DNA of 63,101 nucleotides from Paenibacillus sp. J23TS9 (GTDB taxonomy: Bacteria > Bacillota > Bacilli > Paenibacillales > Paenibacillaceae), in NCBI RefSeq assembly GCF_018403225.1, contig NZ_BOSG01000009.1:1-63101 (forward strand). Direction: 5' to 3'. The position numbers and the translations under genes were made by a program. Shown here in pieces: positions 1 to 9,520 of the stretch. The notes beneath the pieces are model-generated. The model saw only the letters and a program-made list of their open reading frames with translations. It ran no database searches and was not told where the DNA came from. The stretch's first letter is position 1; the number at the start of each line of letters is the position of its first letter.

Positions 1-86
1 ACCCATCCCGAACACGACCGTTAAGCCCTCCAGCGCCGATGGTACTTGGACCGAAGGGTCCTGGGAGAGTAGGATGCCGCCAAGCG
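1..86 (+). rRNA. rrf: 5S ribosomal RNA, 3' part
   Basis: This is the 3' portion of a 5S rRNA and the 5' end lies outside the window. The sequence contains the conserved core around CCGAACACGACCGTTAAGC and ends in the typical GCCGCCAAGC. A U-tailed hairpin follows directly, so an rRNA operon reading into the window ends here. The exact 3' end is set by family resemblance. Confidence 0.95.
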
Positions 87-89
87 AAG

Positions 90-125
90 AACCACTGTTG
101 ATGAATAATCGATGGTGGTTTTTTT
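90..125 (+). terminator. Terminator of the upstream rrn operon
   Basis: Inverted repeat AACCAC(90-95)/GTGGTT(115-120) with further pairing inside, followed by a run of T. It lies immediately after the 5S rRNA. Confidence 0.85.
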
Positions 126-129
126 GTTT

Positions 130-380
130 TAATTAAGAACTTTTTAATGCATTTAAAGGAATAAATATAAAAGAAGAGAAGAGATATCAATATGGATGTA
201 GGCAAGGTAATGATGGTGAGAAAGGCAAGGCATTGATGGTAAGAACATATGGAGGTTACAGTCTGTACTATTGAAGAGGTTAAGATTATTTTAAGGTCGA
301 GAATGTATAATCGATAAACTAATGTAACATTTTTGTTACCGACGCGCCAAAAGTTGTAAGTATAATAGTGAGTGTACATG
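130..380 (+). other. Non-coding stretch with a short tandem repeat and a palindrome
   Basis: No convincing gene is visible. Two near-identical 22-base units lie side by side at 201-222 and 224-245, each beginning GGCAAGG and ending AAGAA or GAGAA, so the period is 23. A perfect inverted repeat GTAACA-TTTT-TGTTAC occupies 324-339. A TATAAT hexamer at 361-366 could be the -10 of the lipoprotein gene, but no good -35 is visible at 17 bp, so the palindrome may cover the polymerase site. Confidence 0.45.
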
Positions 381-438
381 TCAGGAGGTGCTTTTAGGAT
401 TCTTGATGTTTAACGATCTTAGAAGAAGGAGGACATAC

Positions 439-858
439 ATGCGCAGACAATCATGGCTGCATGCTCTTCTTTTGTTTGGCATCGTCGTTATGTTAATTAC
501 AGGCTGCGGAAAGTCTGATTCTTCATGGACAACGTTTGAGGGTGCAGCCAACGAGAAAACATTCCCGGTGCCGAAAGAAGCAAATCGAACTGACCGTAAT
601 GTAGGCAATACAAAAATAGATTATGTCCGGTATTCCATGAATGGACTTAAGGAAAAGGAAAGCATCCCTGATGTATATTTGGAGAAGATCAAAGAATGGG
701 GATGGCGAGAGATCACGGATGAATCGGAGGATGCCTCAAGGGTTTTTGAGAAGCAGAACCGGATCATTCATTTAACAATTCACGATAACTACTTTACGGT
801 CACTGTTCTAGCCAAAGGTAAAGCAACCGTGAAAAGCACGGATTCCACTAAACCATAA
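439..858 (+). CDS. Small lipoprotein of unknown function
   Basis: This encodes 139 residues. A short basic N-terminus and hydrophobic stretch end in a lipobox I-T-G-C with the lipidated Cys at residue 23, so the protein should be exported and anchored to the outer face of the membrane. The mature part is hydrophilic and rich in Lys, Glu and Thr; I do not recognise a family. The start at 439 has a strong AGAAGGAGG ribosome binding site. An in-frame upstream extension beginning near 403-406 has its own AGGAGGTG at 382-389 but would bury the signal peptide, so it is less likely. The gene stands alone between the rrn terminator and its own terminator. Confidence 0.8.
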   Translation: MRRQSWLHALLLFGIVVMLITGCGKSDSSWTTFEGAANEKTFPVPKEANRTDRNVGNTKIDYVRYSMNGLKEKESIPDVYLEKIKEWGWREITDESEDASRVFEKQNRIIHLTIHDNYFTVTVLAKGKATVKSTDSTKP

Positions 859-889
859 AGACCCGCATCCGAGGATGCAGGTCTTTTTC
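858..889 (+). terminator. Terminator after the lipoprotein gene
   Basis: Hairpin with arms 858-870 and 873-885 (core GCATCC/GGATGC, one mismatch), ending in a T run. It overlaps the stop region of the lipoprotein gene. Confidence 0.85.
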
Positions 890-922
890 TAATTTATAGG
901 CATTGTAATGTTGTACTGCAAC

Positions 923-1447
923 TTATTGCTGGTAGTAGCTGATATCCTGGTTATTAAATTTAATCATGCCATCCTTGCGAACACCCGTGAGCCGTGCGTA
1001 TGCATAAAAGCGAGGGAGCAACAGCCACAAGTGCCAGAAAAGCAAAGAGATTACAAACGATAGAGGTGACATGAAAATTAAAGCGAGAAAGAGCACGAGA
1101 CCTATTGCAGTAATGTAGGTATACACTTTGCGAAACATTCGAAAACTGATATGTTGATCTGTTATGTATCCAATCCAGGGGAGCTGCATGGAAAATTTCC
1201 AACGCCTGCGGTATGAAGAACCGGAAAGCAGCAAAACCGAACGCGATATGACGTAATGTATCCATAAGACTAAAGGCGCCGCCAAAGCGAAGTAAAACAG
1301 ACTTGCCCAGGATATGAGAAGCATTTCCGCTATAATAGCAATATAGGGAAGAAGGAGGTAGCAGCGAACTAGGATTCGCGTTACCGGGATCTTTTTAATC
1401 AATTTATAGTGATAAAAGGTAGCGTTGATATTATTCTCCTCAGCCAT
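923..1447 (-). CDS. Four-helix membrane protein of unknown function
   Basis: This encodes 174 residues. Four hydrophobic segments are visible at about 27-46, 48-68, 110-127 and 129-146, arranged as two hairpins separated by a basic, Arg-rich loop (79-90). A hydrophilic C-terminal tail follows. No catalytic motif or known domain is recognised. On the minus strand the start is preceded by GGGAGGAAAG at a good distance. It points against its neighbours, is probably monocistronic, and has no counterpart in the B. subtilis version of this locus that I can recall. Function unknown. Confidence 0.7.
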   Translation of the reverse strand: MAEENNINATFYHYKLIKKIPVTRILVRCYLLLPYIAIIAEMLLISWASLFYFALAAPLVLWIHYVISRSVLLLSGSSYRRRWKFSMQLPWIGYITDQHISFRMFRKVYTYITAIGLVLFLALIFMSPLSFVISLLFWHLWLLLPRFYAYARLTGVRKDGMIKFNNQDISYYQQ

Positions 1448-1660
1448 AGAAAAATAGCTTTCCTCCCTTGCCGTCTTTACTTCATATATCGGTTGTTCGG
1501 GCTGTTTTTTTTAAGTTTTCCGGTACAAACACGTGTAAAGTCGCAGTTGAATATGATTGATGTAGGTCATTAGGGATATGAAACAACTATGAAAAGGTTT
1601 AAAATAATAGAAAATGAGCCATACTTCATAGTAATCAAAGAAACAAAGGTGGGATGGTTG

Positions 1661-1846
1661 ATGGAAGATCATACCGAACACGTCTGTATTATTTGCGGGC
1701 ATGCAAAAGAGGAAGGGATTACGATTGTATCCCAGTTTATTTGTCAGGATTGTGAAAGTGAAATGGTCCATACAGATGCCGAAGATGCGAAATATCATTA
1801 TTTTATTCATCAGATGAGACAAATCAGCATGCAAACACATGTGTAA
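1661..1846 (+). CDS. gin: Anti-sigma-G/E factor Gin (CsfB)
   Basis: This encodes 61 residues with two CxxC pairs (Cys9/Cys12 and Cys28/Cys31) that form the zinc knuckle of the Gin family. In B. subtilis Gin is made in the forespore under sigma-F, holds sigma-G inactive until engulfment, and also inhibits sigma-E. The longer reading from 1589 is unlikely because AAAGGTGGG at 1645-1653 is correctly placed for ATG 1661 and the family is about 60 residues. The position just upstream of yaaO and tmk matches B. subtilis, but xpaC and yaaN, present there, are missing. Confidence 0.88.
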   Translation: MEDHTEHVCIICGHAKEEGITIVSQFICQDCESEMVHTDAEDAKYHYFIHQMRQISMQTHV

Positions 1847-1913
1847 GACAGAACATTTCCAAAGAACTCGATAATCAAGATATACATTGCTCCGCACAAA
1901 TGGCGGATGAGGG

Positions 1914-1941
1914 AGGGCCAGCAGGCTGCTGCCCTTTTTTT
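1914..1941 (+). terminator. Terminator after gin
   Basis: Stem AGGGC-c-AGCA (1914-1923) paired with TGCT-GCCCT (1927-1935), followed by a T run. It separates gin from the next transcription unit. Confidence 0.8.
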
Positions 1942-2084
1942 ATGAGATTAGAAAAGTGGAGACTTGCATTATTCCTCCTACTTATATCTTAAAATTGGTT
2001 CGTGAGCTTAGCACTTCGATAGCTTGATGGTTCAATATACGATAAAATAGGGTAGAGATTGAAACCGGAAGGAAACAGTATTAC

Positions 2085-3689
2085 ATGAAGCGTGATGAAC
2101 TGTCAAAAGAACAAGCGCCTCTATATGAGGCTCTCTATCGATATAAGAATAGCAGACAAGCATCCTTTCATGTTCCAGGGCATAAGAAGGGAAGGGCTTA
2201 CGCCGTTTCCTCAGGAGGAGCAGGCTTCCTGGAGCAGATCATGGAGGCTGATGTCACGGAAATATCCGGTACCGATGATCTTCATCATCCGGAAGGGGTA
2301 ATCCGCGATGCCCAGCTGCTGGCAGCTGAATGCTTTGGTGCAGAGGAGAGTTTCTTTCTCGTAGGAGGAAGTACATCCGGTAATCTGGCGATGATCCTGA
2401 CGGTATGTGAGAAACCGGGGGATATCCTGCTGGTGCAACGGAATGTTCATAAATCCGTGTTGAATGGTCTTATGCTTGCAGGTGCAAGGGCAGTGTTCCT
2501 GCAACCGCAGCAGGATAAGTCCAGCGGGCTTGTTACAGCACCTGCACCTGAGACTATAACGGCTGCTTTAGACGCGTATCCGGAGGCTAAGGGCGTCCTG
2601 GTCACGATGCCGAACTATTATGGCATGGGAACGGACCTGACGCCGATCGCGGATGCCTGCCACCGGCGCCATGTGCCGCTCTTGGTGGATGAGGCTCATG
2701 GCGCCCATTACGGGCAGCATCCACAGCTGCCGCAAAGCGCACTGGCCAGCGGCGCAGACGTCGTCGTGCAATCGACGCACAAGATGCTGGCCGCTCTCAC
2801 CATGGGAGCTATGCTGCATGTGCAGGGTTCGCGGGTTAACCGCGGACTGCTCCGCCAGCGGCTCGCCATGGTGCAGAGCTCGAGCCCATCCTATCCGGTG
2901 ATGGGCTCGCTGGACCTGGCGCGGCGCCTCCTGCATGTGCAGGGCGCCGGAGCCTTCACGGCGGGACTTGCCGCCGTGGAAGATCTGAAGCGCGGTCTGG
3001 CGGAGCTGCCGCGCTATGGGCTGCTGCATCCGCAGGAGCAGCAGGGAGAGGCCGCCGATGCAGGCGCGGCGGCATATGCCACACAGGACCCCTTCAAGGT
3101 GGTCATCCATGACCGGATGGGGATCCTTAGTGGCTACGAGCTGCAGCGCAGGCTGGAAGCCCATGGCTGCATACCTGAAATGAGTGATGACCGATATGTG
3201 GTCCTACTCTATAGTCTGGGATCGACAAAGGAGGACACCCGTCACCTTTTGGATGCCCTATCGCATATATCTGTAGAGAAGGCGGATGCCCAGACATTAC
3301 ATTCTCTCAATGGGGATGCAGGCATCTTCCCTGGTCCAGCCTCCACCGAAGGCAGCACGGAGGCGAATCCATTTGTCGAATTTTCCACGTGGAACAATTC
3401 ATCACAAGGCCGTTTTTCGGAGCCAGTTCCTTTTAGCTTGGCAGCTTTGGAACCGGATGAAACGGAAGCCATTCGACTGCAGGATTGTTTAGGAAGAACA
3501 GCGGCTGAGATGATTATTCCGTATCCGCCTGGCATTCCGCTCCTGTATCCCGGAGAACGAATAACAGAAGCAGACGCACTCAGACTGCAGGGGCTTGCAC
3601 AAGCTGGCGCCAAATGCCAAGGAGCACAAGACCCGCAGCTCAGAACAATAATCGTATTCAAGAATAGCAGAAAGCAGGGAAATGTTTGA
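2085..3689 (+). CDS. yaaO: Orn/Lys/Arg decarboxylase family PLP enzyme (YaaO-like)
   Basis: This 534-residue fold-type I PLP enzyme belongs to the basic amino acid decarboxylase family. GGSTSGN at 94-100 binds the cofactor phosphate, DEAHGAH at 202-208 carries the pyridine-nitrogen Asp, and THK places the Schiff-base Lys at 233. Probable substrates are arginine, lysine or ornithine, giving a polyamine precursor; the exact one cannot be read. Position before tmk matches B. subtilis yaaO. The gene is longer than the ~480-residue B. subtilis protein. Its middle (about 2620-3080) is clearly richer in G+C than both ends. Its stop overlaps the tmk start, so the two are translationally coupled. Confidence 0.88.
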   Translation: MKRDELSKEQAPLYEALYRYKNSRQASFHVPGHKKGRAYAVSSGGAGFLEQIMEADVTEISGTDDLHHPEGVIRDAQLLAAECFGAEESFFLVGGSTSGNLAMILTVCEKPGDILLVQRNVHKSVLNGLMLAGARAVFLQPQQDKSSGLVTAPAPETITAALDAYPEAKGVLVTMPNYYGMGTDLTPIADACHRRHVPLLVDEAHGAHYGQHPQLPQSALASGADVVVQSTHKMLAALTMGAMLHVQGSRVNRGLLRQRLAMVQSSSPSYPVMGSLDLARRLLHVQGAGAFTAGLAAVEDLKRGLAELPRYGLLHPQEQQGEAADAGAAAYATQDPFKVVIHDRMGILSGYELQRRLEAHGCIPEMSDDRYVVLLYSLGSTKEDTRHLLDALSHISVEKADAQTLHSLNGDAGIFPGPASTEGSTEANPFVEFSTWNNSSQGRFSEPVPFSLAALEPDETEAIRLQDCLGRTAAEMIIPYPPGIPLLYPGERITEADALRLQGLAQAGAKCQGAQDPQLRTIIVFKNSRKQGNV

Positions 3690-4333
3690 TGAACAATGGC
3701 CAGGGAATATTCGTAACGCTTGAGGGAGGGGAGGGATCCGGAAAAACGACTGTGATCGCTAAACTGAACGACTATCTGGAAAGACGCTCGATCCCCCATA
3801 TTATTACTCGTGAGCCGGGAGGCATCGAGATCGCAGAGAAAATACGCGAGATTATATTGAATCCCAGCCACACCGCGATGGATGCACGCACAGAGGCTTT
3901 ATTATACGCTGCTTCGCGAAGTCAGCATTTAGCGGAAAAGGTGGAACCGGCACTTGCAGAAGGCAAACTGGTGCTATGCGACCGATTTGTGGATAGCAGT
4001 TTGGTCTACCAGGGGTATGCCCGTGGCATTGGAATGGATCAGGTATGGAGTATCAATCAATTTGCGATTCACGATCGGATGCCTCAGCTTACTTATTACC
4101 TGGATATTGAGCCCGAAGCCGGGCTGGCACGGATTGCGGCAAGCCGGGAACGGGAGGTTAACCGTCTGGATCTGGAGGGACTGCCCTTCCACCATAAAGT
4201 TAGGGAAGGCTATTTGAACCTTGCTGAGCGATTTTTGGATCGGATTGTGGTAATTGACGCCTCTCAACGGCTGGAAAATGTCGAGGGAGACATCATCCGG
4301 AGCCTGGAAGAGCGCATTTTAAAGGATTTTTGA
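3689..4333 (+). CDS. tmk: Thymidylate kinase
   Basis: This encodes 214 residues and converts dTMP to dTDP with ATP for DNA synthesis. The P-loop GGEGSGKTT lies at residues 13-21, the TREPGG segment follows, the CDRF motif lies near residue 93, and an Arg-rich LID (SRERE) follows at about 150. ATG 3689 overlaps the TGA of the decarboxylase gene (ATGA) and has AGCAGGGA upstream. A TTG codon one position earlier is possible but unnecessary. It heads a replication group continuing through holB and yabA. Confidence 0.97.
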   Translation: MNNGQGIFVTLEGGEGSGKTTVIAKLNDYLERRSIPHIITREPGGIEIAEKIREIILNPSHTAMDARTEALLYAASRSQHLAEKVEPALAEGKLVLCDRFVDSSLVYQGYARGIGMDQVWSINQFAIHDRMPQLTYYLDIEPEAGLARIAASREREVNRLDLEGLPFHHKVREGYLNLAERFLDRIVVIDASQRLENVEGDIIRSLEERILKDF

Positions 4334-4350
4334 GGATCTTTGTCAAATAA

Positions 4351-4737
<387 letters not shown>

Positions 4738-4824
4738 ACCAACATAACCATCTGAAAACGCGCCTTGGATCGAATGAAGTTGTAAGTTCAAATGATCCAC
4801 GGTGTATAAAGGTAGGAGATTCTA

Positions 4825-5268
4825 GTGAAAATCAACCCGGGATTTAGACCCATTAAGAGTGAACTTCAGGTAACGGACGGTTCAGCAAAGCCGGTGCAGC
4901 AAAAGTCCTTCATGGACGTCATGCAGCAGCAGTCGGCAAATGCCTCCCAGGAAGAGCTTGGACGCCGGTTCAAGGAGATCCAGATGCAAGGAGACCGCTT
5001 GGCCAGAGCGATGACCATTCGGGAGCTGAAGGCTTATCGTTTGCTCGTAAAGCGTTTTTTGGAGGATACGGTAAGACGTGGCGTTACCATGAAGGAAGCC
5101 CGGGGCTGGGACCGGCGTGGACGGGGAAAACGCTACAAATTGCTCGATGAGATTGATTCGGCGCTGCTGGGAATGGCCGATGAGATGCTGGATAGCGAAC
5201 AGGGCAAGATCGATCTGCTGCAGCGGATCGGGGAGATACGCGGTATGCTGATTAATCTTGCATTTTGA
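4825..5268 (+). CDS. yaaR: YaaR family protein (DUF327)
   Basis: This encodes 147 residues: a disordered, Gln/Ser-rich N-terminus (about 1-40), then a mostly helical, Arg/Lys-rich domain with the family pattern of a long amphipathic helix and a basic GRGKRYK stretch near residue 98. Starts at GTG with GGTAGGAGA upstream. The biochemical role is unknown. It keeps its conserved place between darA and holB, which hints at a link to replication or c-di-AMP physiology but proves nothing. Confidence 0.88.
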   Translation: MKINPGFRPIKSELQVTDGSAKPVQQKSFMDVMQQQSANASQEELGRRFKEIQMQGDRLARAMTIRELKAYRLLVKRFLEDTVRRGVTMKEARGWDRRGRGKRYKLLDEIDSALLGMADEMLDSEQGKIDLLQRIGEIRGMLINLAF

Positions 5269-5419
5269 AGAAATAGGATTAAACATCATGGCCATCTCAT
5301 GATACACTAAGGTATAGCAGTAAATTACATCAATGGATGTTGAACTAAGGAAGGATTTGCAAATTGAAGCTTTGAAACCGAAATCACACTTTGCAAAATC
5401 CTAAAGGAAGAGAGGAATT

Positions 5420-6394
5420 ATGTCTTTTCAGAATATTATGGGGCAGGATATGGCAAAGAAGCTGCTGCAAAGCGCGCTTCGCAGCGATTCCGTCAGCCAT
5501 GCTTATATTTTCAGCGGACCCGCCGGCTGCGGGCAGATGAAGACGGCGATGACTTTTGCCCAGGCATTATTCTGTACTGAGCTTGAGGATGATGCTTGCG
5601 GCCATTGCCTTGAATGCCGCAAGGTGGAGCACGGCAACCATCCCGATCTTCATCTTCTTTCTCCTGACGGATCTTCCATTAAAATAGACCAGATCCGCGA
5701 ACTGCAGCGGGTCTTTTCCTATCGTTCGGAGTCGAAAAATCCGAAGGTATATATCATTGACCATGCGGACACCATGACCGTACAGGCAGCCAACAGTCTG
5801 CTTAAATTTTTGGAGGAGCCGCCAGTTCCGGCTGTGGCTGTCCTGCTCACAGAAAATGGACAGGCTTTGCTGCCGACAATCCAGTCGCGGGCTCAGACCA
5901 TCTCCTTTTTCCCGTTGAAGCCGGCACTCATGCTGCAGCAGCTGGTGGATGAAGGTTATCCTCAACAGCTTGCACGCTGTGTGGTGCATTTGTCTTCAGG
6001 ACTGGACGGCTGCCGCGAAATACTTACGCAGAATTGGTTTGCAGAAATTAGAAACGTAGTGTTACAATTAGGGAAGGAAACTCTAGGACGAGGCAGCTCT
6101 GCTCTAGTGACCGCGGGGCAGAAGGTGTTCAAAGCCGGACTTTCCGACCATTTGGATTTACTGCTAAGCTTGTTTCATTTGTGGTTCAAAGATATGCTTC
6201 ACGTCCAATACGGAAGGCACGAAAGTATCGTTTTCATAGATCAGTTGGAGTTCTTTTCCACACATGCATCATCCCGCAGTACAGCACAATGGGTCTCCTA
6301 TATGGATTTGGCCGCAGAGTGTCAAAAGAAATTGCGCTACAATGTGAATGGCCAACTTTGTCTTGAACAATTTTTGATCGGTTTGGAAGGATAG
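5420..6394 (+). CDS. holB: DNA polymerase III delta' subunit
   Basis: This encodes 324 residues. It is part of the clamp loader that places the sliding clamp on primed DNA. The AAA+ fold is recognisable: HAYIFSGP with a P-loop-like GPAGCGQMKT (33-42) in which the usual Lys is Gln39, four zinc-ligand Cys at 52, 60, 63 and 66, HPDLHLL, and LLKFLEEPP with a following sensor region. Loss of a working P-loop is normal for delta' subunits, which do not hydrolyse ATP. ATG 5420 has GGAAGAGAGG upstream. Confidence 0.95.
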   Translation: MSFQNIMGQDMAKKLLQSALRSDSVSHAYIFSGPAGCGQMKTAMTFAQALFCTELEDDACGHCLECRKVEHGNHPDLHLLSPDGSSIKIDQIRELQRVFSYRSESKNPKVYIIDHADTMTVQAANSLLKFLEEPPVPAVAVLLTENGQALLPTIQSRAQTISFFPLKPALMLQQLVDEGYPQQLARCVVHLSSGLDGCREILTQNWFAEIRNVVLQLGKETLGRGSSALVTAGQKVFKAGLSDHLDLLLSLFHLWFKDMLHVQYGRHESIVFIDQLEFFSTHASSRSTAQWVSYMDLAAECQKKLRYNVNGQLCLEQFLIGLEG

Positions 6395-6439
6395 CTTCAA
6401 GGCCAGCCATCTTTCTCTGGCATACAAGGGGGTTAGTTT

Positions 6440-7240
6440 TTGTACAGTGTAGTGGGTGTCCGCTTTAAAAAGGCTGGCAAAATTTATTACTTCGATCCGC
6501 TGGATTTTCCGATCGACAAGGATAATAGCGTTATCGTCGAAACGGCGCGCGGCATCGAGTATGGTAAAGTTGTTGTTGGAAAAAAGGAGGTGCAGGAAGC
6601 TGATGTGGTGCTGCCGCTGAAAAAGGTGATACGTATCGCCGGAGACTCTGACGCGCGCGTCGTGGAAGAGAACAAGCAGGCTGCGAAAGAGGCTTTTACC
6701 ACCTGTTTAAATAAAATCCGTGACCATGGGCTCAAAATGAAGCTGGTGGATGTGGAATTTACGTTTGACCGTAATAAAATTATTTTCTATTTTACGGCTG
6801 AGGGAAGAGTGGACTTCCGGGAGCTGGTCAAGGATTTGGCTGGTATATTCCGGACACGGATAGAACTCAGACAAATCGGGGTACGGGACGAAGCGAAGAT
6901 GTTGGGCGGAATTGGCCCATGCGGTCGCATCCTTTGCTGCTCATCGTGGCTCGGCGATTTCGAACCGGTATCGATCAAGATGGCCAAGGATCAAAGCTTG
7001 TCGCTGAATCCTACCAAAATTTCCGGATTATGCGGAAGACTCATGTGCTGCCTGAAATTTGAGCATGATAATTATGAAAGTGTGAAGGAAGAACTGCCAT
7101 CGGTAGGCAAAATCGTCATCACGTCCTTGGGCGAAGGCAAAGTAGTTGGCATCAATGCCGACACACGTTCTGTCCATGTCCAGCTGTTTGAAGTCGGCAA
7201 GGTCAAGGAACTGCAAATGGATGACGTTGTCATTAAGTAG
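6440..7240 (+). CDS. ricT: RicT (YaaT), PSP1-domain subunit of the Ric complex
   Basis: This encodes 266 residues. PSP1/YaaT family with the cysteine clusters CGRILCC (Cys161, 166, 167) and CGRLMCC (Cys198, 203, 204). In B. subtilis RicT joins RicA and RicF in an iron-sulfur complex that supports RNase Y cleavage of operon mRNAs and speeds Spo0A phosphorylation, so it links RNA processing to sporulation and competence. It starts at TTG 6440 with AAGGGGG seven bases upstream. The position between holB and yabA is conserved. Confidence 0.93.
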   Translation: MYSVVGVRFKKAGKIYYFDPLDFPIDKDNSVIVETARGIEYGKVVVGKKEVQEADVVLPLKKVIRIAGDSDARVVEENKQAAKEAFTTCLNKIRDHGLKMKLVDVEFTFDRNKIIFYFTAEGRVDFRELVKDLAGIFRTRIELRQIGVRDEAKMLGGIGPCGRILCCSSWLGDFEPVSIKMAKDQSLSLNPTKISGLCGRLMCCLKFEHDNYESVKEELPSVGKIVITSLGEGKVVGINADTRSVHVQLFEVGKVKELQMDDVVIK

Positions 7241-7268
7241 ACCATAGGGTTACTTTCGAGGTGGAAAC

Positions 7269-7631
7269 TTGGAAAAGAAAAGTATTTTTGCACACATTCA
7301 AGAAATGGAAACACAAATGGGACAGATCCACAGTGATCTGGGTGAAATGAAGCTGATGATGAAAGAGCTGCTGGAGGAAAATCATCGACTGACTTTAGAA
7401 AATGAACACCTCCGCAAAATACTCAAGGAAGCTTTACCTGCTGAAGAAGGCATTCCTTTACCTCAGCCTCTTGTTTCAATGAAACCTGAGCATCCGAATG
7501 ACGTGGTAAGTGAAGGCTACGACAACTTGGCGAGGCTTTATCATGAGGGCTTTCACATCTGCAACGTCTATTATGGACATTTGCGCACGGAAGGCGATTG
7601 CCTTTTCTGCCTGTCTTTTTTGAATAAATGA
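7269..7631 (+). CDS. yabA: Replication initiation control protein YabA
   Basis: This encodes 120 residues and acts as a negative regulator of DnaA that also binds the clamp DnaN. It has an N-terminal leucine-rich coiled coil (about 5-55) that tetramerises, a Pro-rich linker, and a C-terminal zinc domain with HxC (His96, Cys98) and CxxC (Cys111, Cys114). Starts at TTG 7269 preceded by GAGGTGG. It is 29 bases after ricT and followed by a terminator, so it closes the tmk-yabA group. Confidence 0.94.
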   Translation: MEKKSIFAHIQEMETQMGQIHSDLGEMKLMMKELLEENHRLTLENEHLRKILKEALPAEEGIPLPQPLVSMKPEHPNDVVSEGYDNLARLYHEGFHICNVYYGHLRTEGDCLFCLSFLNK

Positions 7632-7633
7632 GG

Positions 7634-7662
7634 CCGTAGGAGCAACTCCTACGGTTTTTTTT
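7634..7662 (+). terminator. Terminator after yabA
   Basis: Perfect stem CCGTAGGAG (7634-7642), loop CAA, CTCCTACGG (7646-7654), then eight T. Confidence 0.95.
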
Positions 7663-7724
7663 AGGATTTATATATGGGACTCCCGCGAAGGATTTGGAAA
7701 ACGCATCGTAGCAAACACTTCACC

Positions 7725-7752
7725 TTGTGGGGGTTATTTAGCAATCTATAAT
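7725..7752 (+). promoter_or_regulatory. Candidate sigma-A promoter for the trmN6-like gene
   Basis: TTGTGG (7725-7730), 16 bp spacer, TATAAT (7747-7752). It lies between the yabA terminator and the next gene, where a new promoter is needed. Confidence 0.45.
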
Positions 7753-7787
7753 GGTCAACACTAGACGAATAAAGGAAAAAGGGATTA

Positions 7788-8549
7788 ATGAACATGGACA
7801 ACAGTATTTTGGAGCCATCAGAGCGCATAGACGATCTGCTGACCCATCAATTGCATATCATACAGAGCGATGAAGTATTCAGTTTTTCCATGGATGCCGT
7901 TCTGCTGGCACGGTTTGCAGGGATTCCTCCAAGGGGGAGAATCTTGGATTTATGTACAGGTAACGGCGTGATTCCTTTGCTTCTGACAACGCGCACCAAC
8001 GCGGATATTGAAGGCATTGAAATACAGCCAAGGCTTGCCGGGATGGCAAGACGCAGTGTGGGCCTAAACGGAATGGAGGATCGGATTACGATCCGTGAAG
8101 GTGACTTAAGGGATCTTTATAAGGAAACGGGACATGGGGTATATGACGCAATTACGGTAAATCCGCCGTATATGCCGCTGAACGGAAGCGATATTAAGCT
8201 GAATCCGCATCAGGCGATTGCCCGCCATGAGATCAGCTGTACGCTGGAGGAAGTCATTCAGGCCTGTTTCAGGTTAGTCAAACCTGGCGGAAAAGTAAGT
8301 ATGGTACACAAACCGCAGCGGCTTAGTGATATCATGGCATTGATGCGGCAGTACCGGCTTGAACCTAAACGCCTGCGTTTTGTCCACCCGCGCGCCCATC
8401 TTGAAGCAAACATGGTGCTGATTGAAGCGATGCGCGACGGTAAACCGGAGGTAAGGCTCCTTCCGCCGCTGATTGTCTATGATGAGCAAAATCAATATTG
8501 TCCAGAAATTATGGATATTTACTACGGTTCAAAAGAGGGAGAAGTATGA
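7788..8549 (+). CDS. TrmN6-like tRNA (adenine-N6) methyltransferase (YabB)
   Basis: This 253-residue class I SAM methyltransferase has LDLCTGNGV (residues 53-61) as the SAM-binding motif I, and NPPY at 125-128 as the catalytic motif of N6-adenine or N5-glutamine methylases. By family and neighbourhood it is the YabB/TrmN6 type that modifies a tRNA adenine near the anticodon (A37 of tRNA-Val in E. coli). The substrate here is inferred. ATG 7788 is used; a second ATG two codons on is possible. Its stop overlaps the rsmI start. Confidence 0.85.
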   Translation: MNMDNSILEPSERIDDLLTHQLHIIQSDEVFSFSMDAVLLARFAGIPPRGRILDLCTGNGVIPLLLTTRTNADIEGIEIQPRLAGMARRSVGLNGMEDRITIREGDLRDLYKETGHGVYDAITVNPPYMPLNGSDIKLNPHQAIARHEISCTLEEVIQACFRLVKPGGKVSMVHKPQRLSDIMALMRQYRLEPKRLRFVHPRAHLEANMVLIEAMRDGKPEVRLLPPLIVYDEQNQYCPEIMDIYYGSKEGEV

Positions 8550-9430
8550 GTCTGACACGTCAAAGCAGCTTTCAAGAGCAATCGAATAATGGTAAGGGGT
8601 CGCTATACCTTGTGGCTACACCGATCGGCAATCTGGAGGATATGACTTTTCGGGCGATCCGGACATTAAAGGAATGCGATATTATCGCAGCGGAGGATAC
8701 GCGTCAGACGCGGAAGCTGCTGACGCATTTCGAGATTAGTCCGCAGATGCTGTTCAGCTATCATGAACATAACAAGGCGGCAAGTGGACCGGAGCTGATA
8801 CGTTATATAATAGAAGGAAAAAATTTGGCAATTGTAAGTGATGCGGGTCTGCCGGCTATTTCGGACCCTGGAGCAGACCTGGTAAAGCTGGCGATTGAGG
8901 AAGGGATAAGCGTTATTCCGATTCCGGGGGCCAATGCTGCATTGTCATCTTTAATTGCATCAGGACTGTCAACCGACCGGTTTACTTTTATTGGATTCCT
9001 CCCCAGGGAGCGAAAGGATGTAGAGGGAGTTCTCCAATCATTTCGTGCTTCGCAAGGAACACTGCTGTTTTACGAATCCCCGCACCGGGTAATCAAAACC
9101 CTAAACGCGATTTTGAACGTCTATGGCAATCGTCATGTGGTACTGGCCAGGGAACTGACGAAGCGATATGAGGAATTTGTTCGCGGCAGCGTAGAGGAAT
9201 GCTTGGAATATCTTCAGGAGCATCCGCCGCTCGGTGAATATTGTTTGGTAGTGGAAGGGACAAGCTGGCAAGAGGAGCAAGAGCAGCTGGCAGCTTGGTG
9301 GCAGAAACTTACGGTGGAAGAGCATGTGGCTCATTATGAGGCAGAAGGGCATCCGCGCAAGGAGGCCATGAAGAAAACAGCTGGTGACCGTGGTGTTTCG
9401 AAGCGGGATATATATAACGCATTAATATAG
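8546..9430 (+). CDS. rsmI: 16S rRNA (cytidine-1402 2'-O)-methyltransferase
   Basis: This encodes 294 residues. Tetrapyrrole methylase fold; adds the 2'-O-methyl group to C1402 in the decoding centre. Signatures: LVATPIGNLEDMTFRA, AAEDTR, SDAGLPAISDPG and PGANA. ATG 8546 overlaps the previous stop (ATGA) and has AGAGGGAGA upstream; a longer in-frame reading from 8498 lies inside the upstream gene and is rejected. Confidence 0.96.
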   Translation: MSLTRQSSFQEQSNNGKGSLYLVATPIGNLEDMTFRAIRTLKECDIIAAEDTRQTRKLLTHFEISPQMLFSYHEHNKAASGPELIRYIIEGKNLAIVSDAGLPAISDPGADLVKLAIEEGISVIPIPGANAALSSLIASGLSTDRFTFIGFLPRERKDVEGVLQSFRASQGTLLFYESPHRVIKTLNAILNVYGNRHVVLARELTKRYEEFVRGSVEECLEYLQEHPPLGEYCLVVEGTSWQEEQEQLAAWWQKLTVEEHVAHYEAEGHPRKEAMKKTAGDRGVSKRDIYNALI

Positions 9431-9460
9431 AAGAAAGAAACATATCATCACGATAATAGG

Positions 9461-9508
9461 CTTATCCGTGGGGGATTGCTGCTTTAACGCTCCCCCGTAT
9501 GGGTGAGC
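9461..9508 (+). other. Strong hairpin after rsmI, no T run
   Basis: CTTATCC..GGGGGA (9461-9475) pairs with TCCCCC..GGGTGAG (9491-9507). There is no T tract on the plus strand, so this may be a degraded terminator or an RNA-stabilising 3' structure. Confidence 0.5.
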
Positions 9509-9520
9509 ATTCGAAAAAAG

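Noticed and set aside
5420..5560. holB P-loop with Gln instead of Lys as a possible inactivating mutation
   Set aside because: Delta' subunits of clamp loaders commonly lack a functional P-loop and do not hydrolyse ATP, so this is ordinary for the family.
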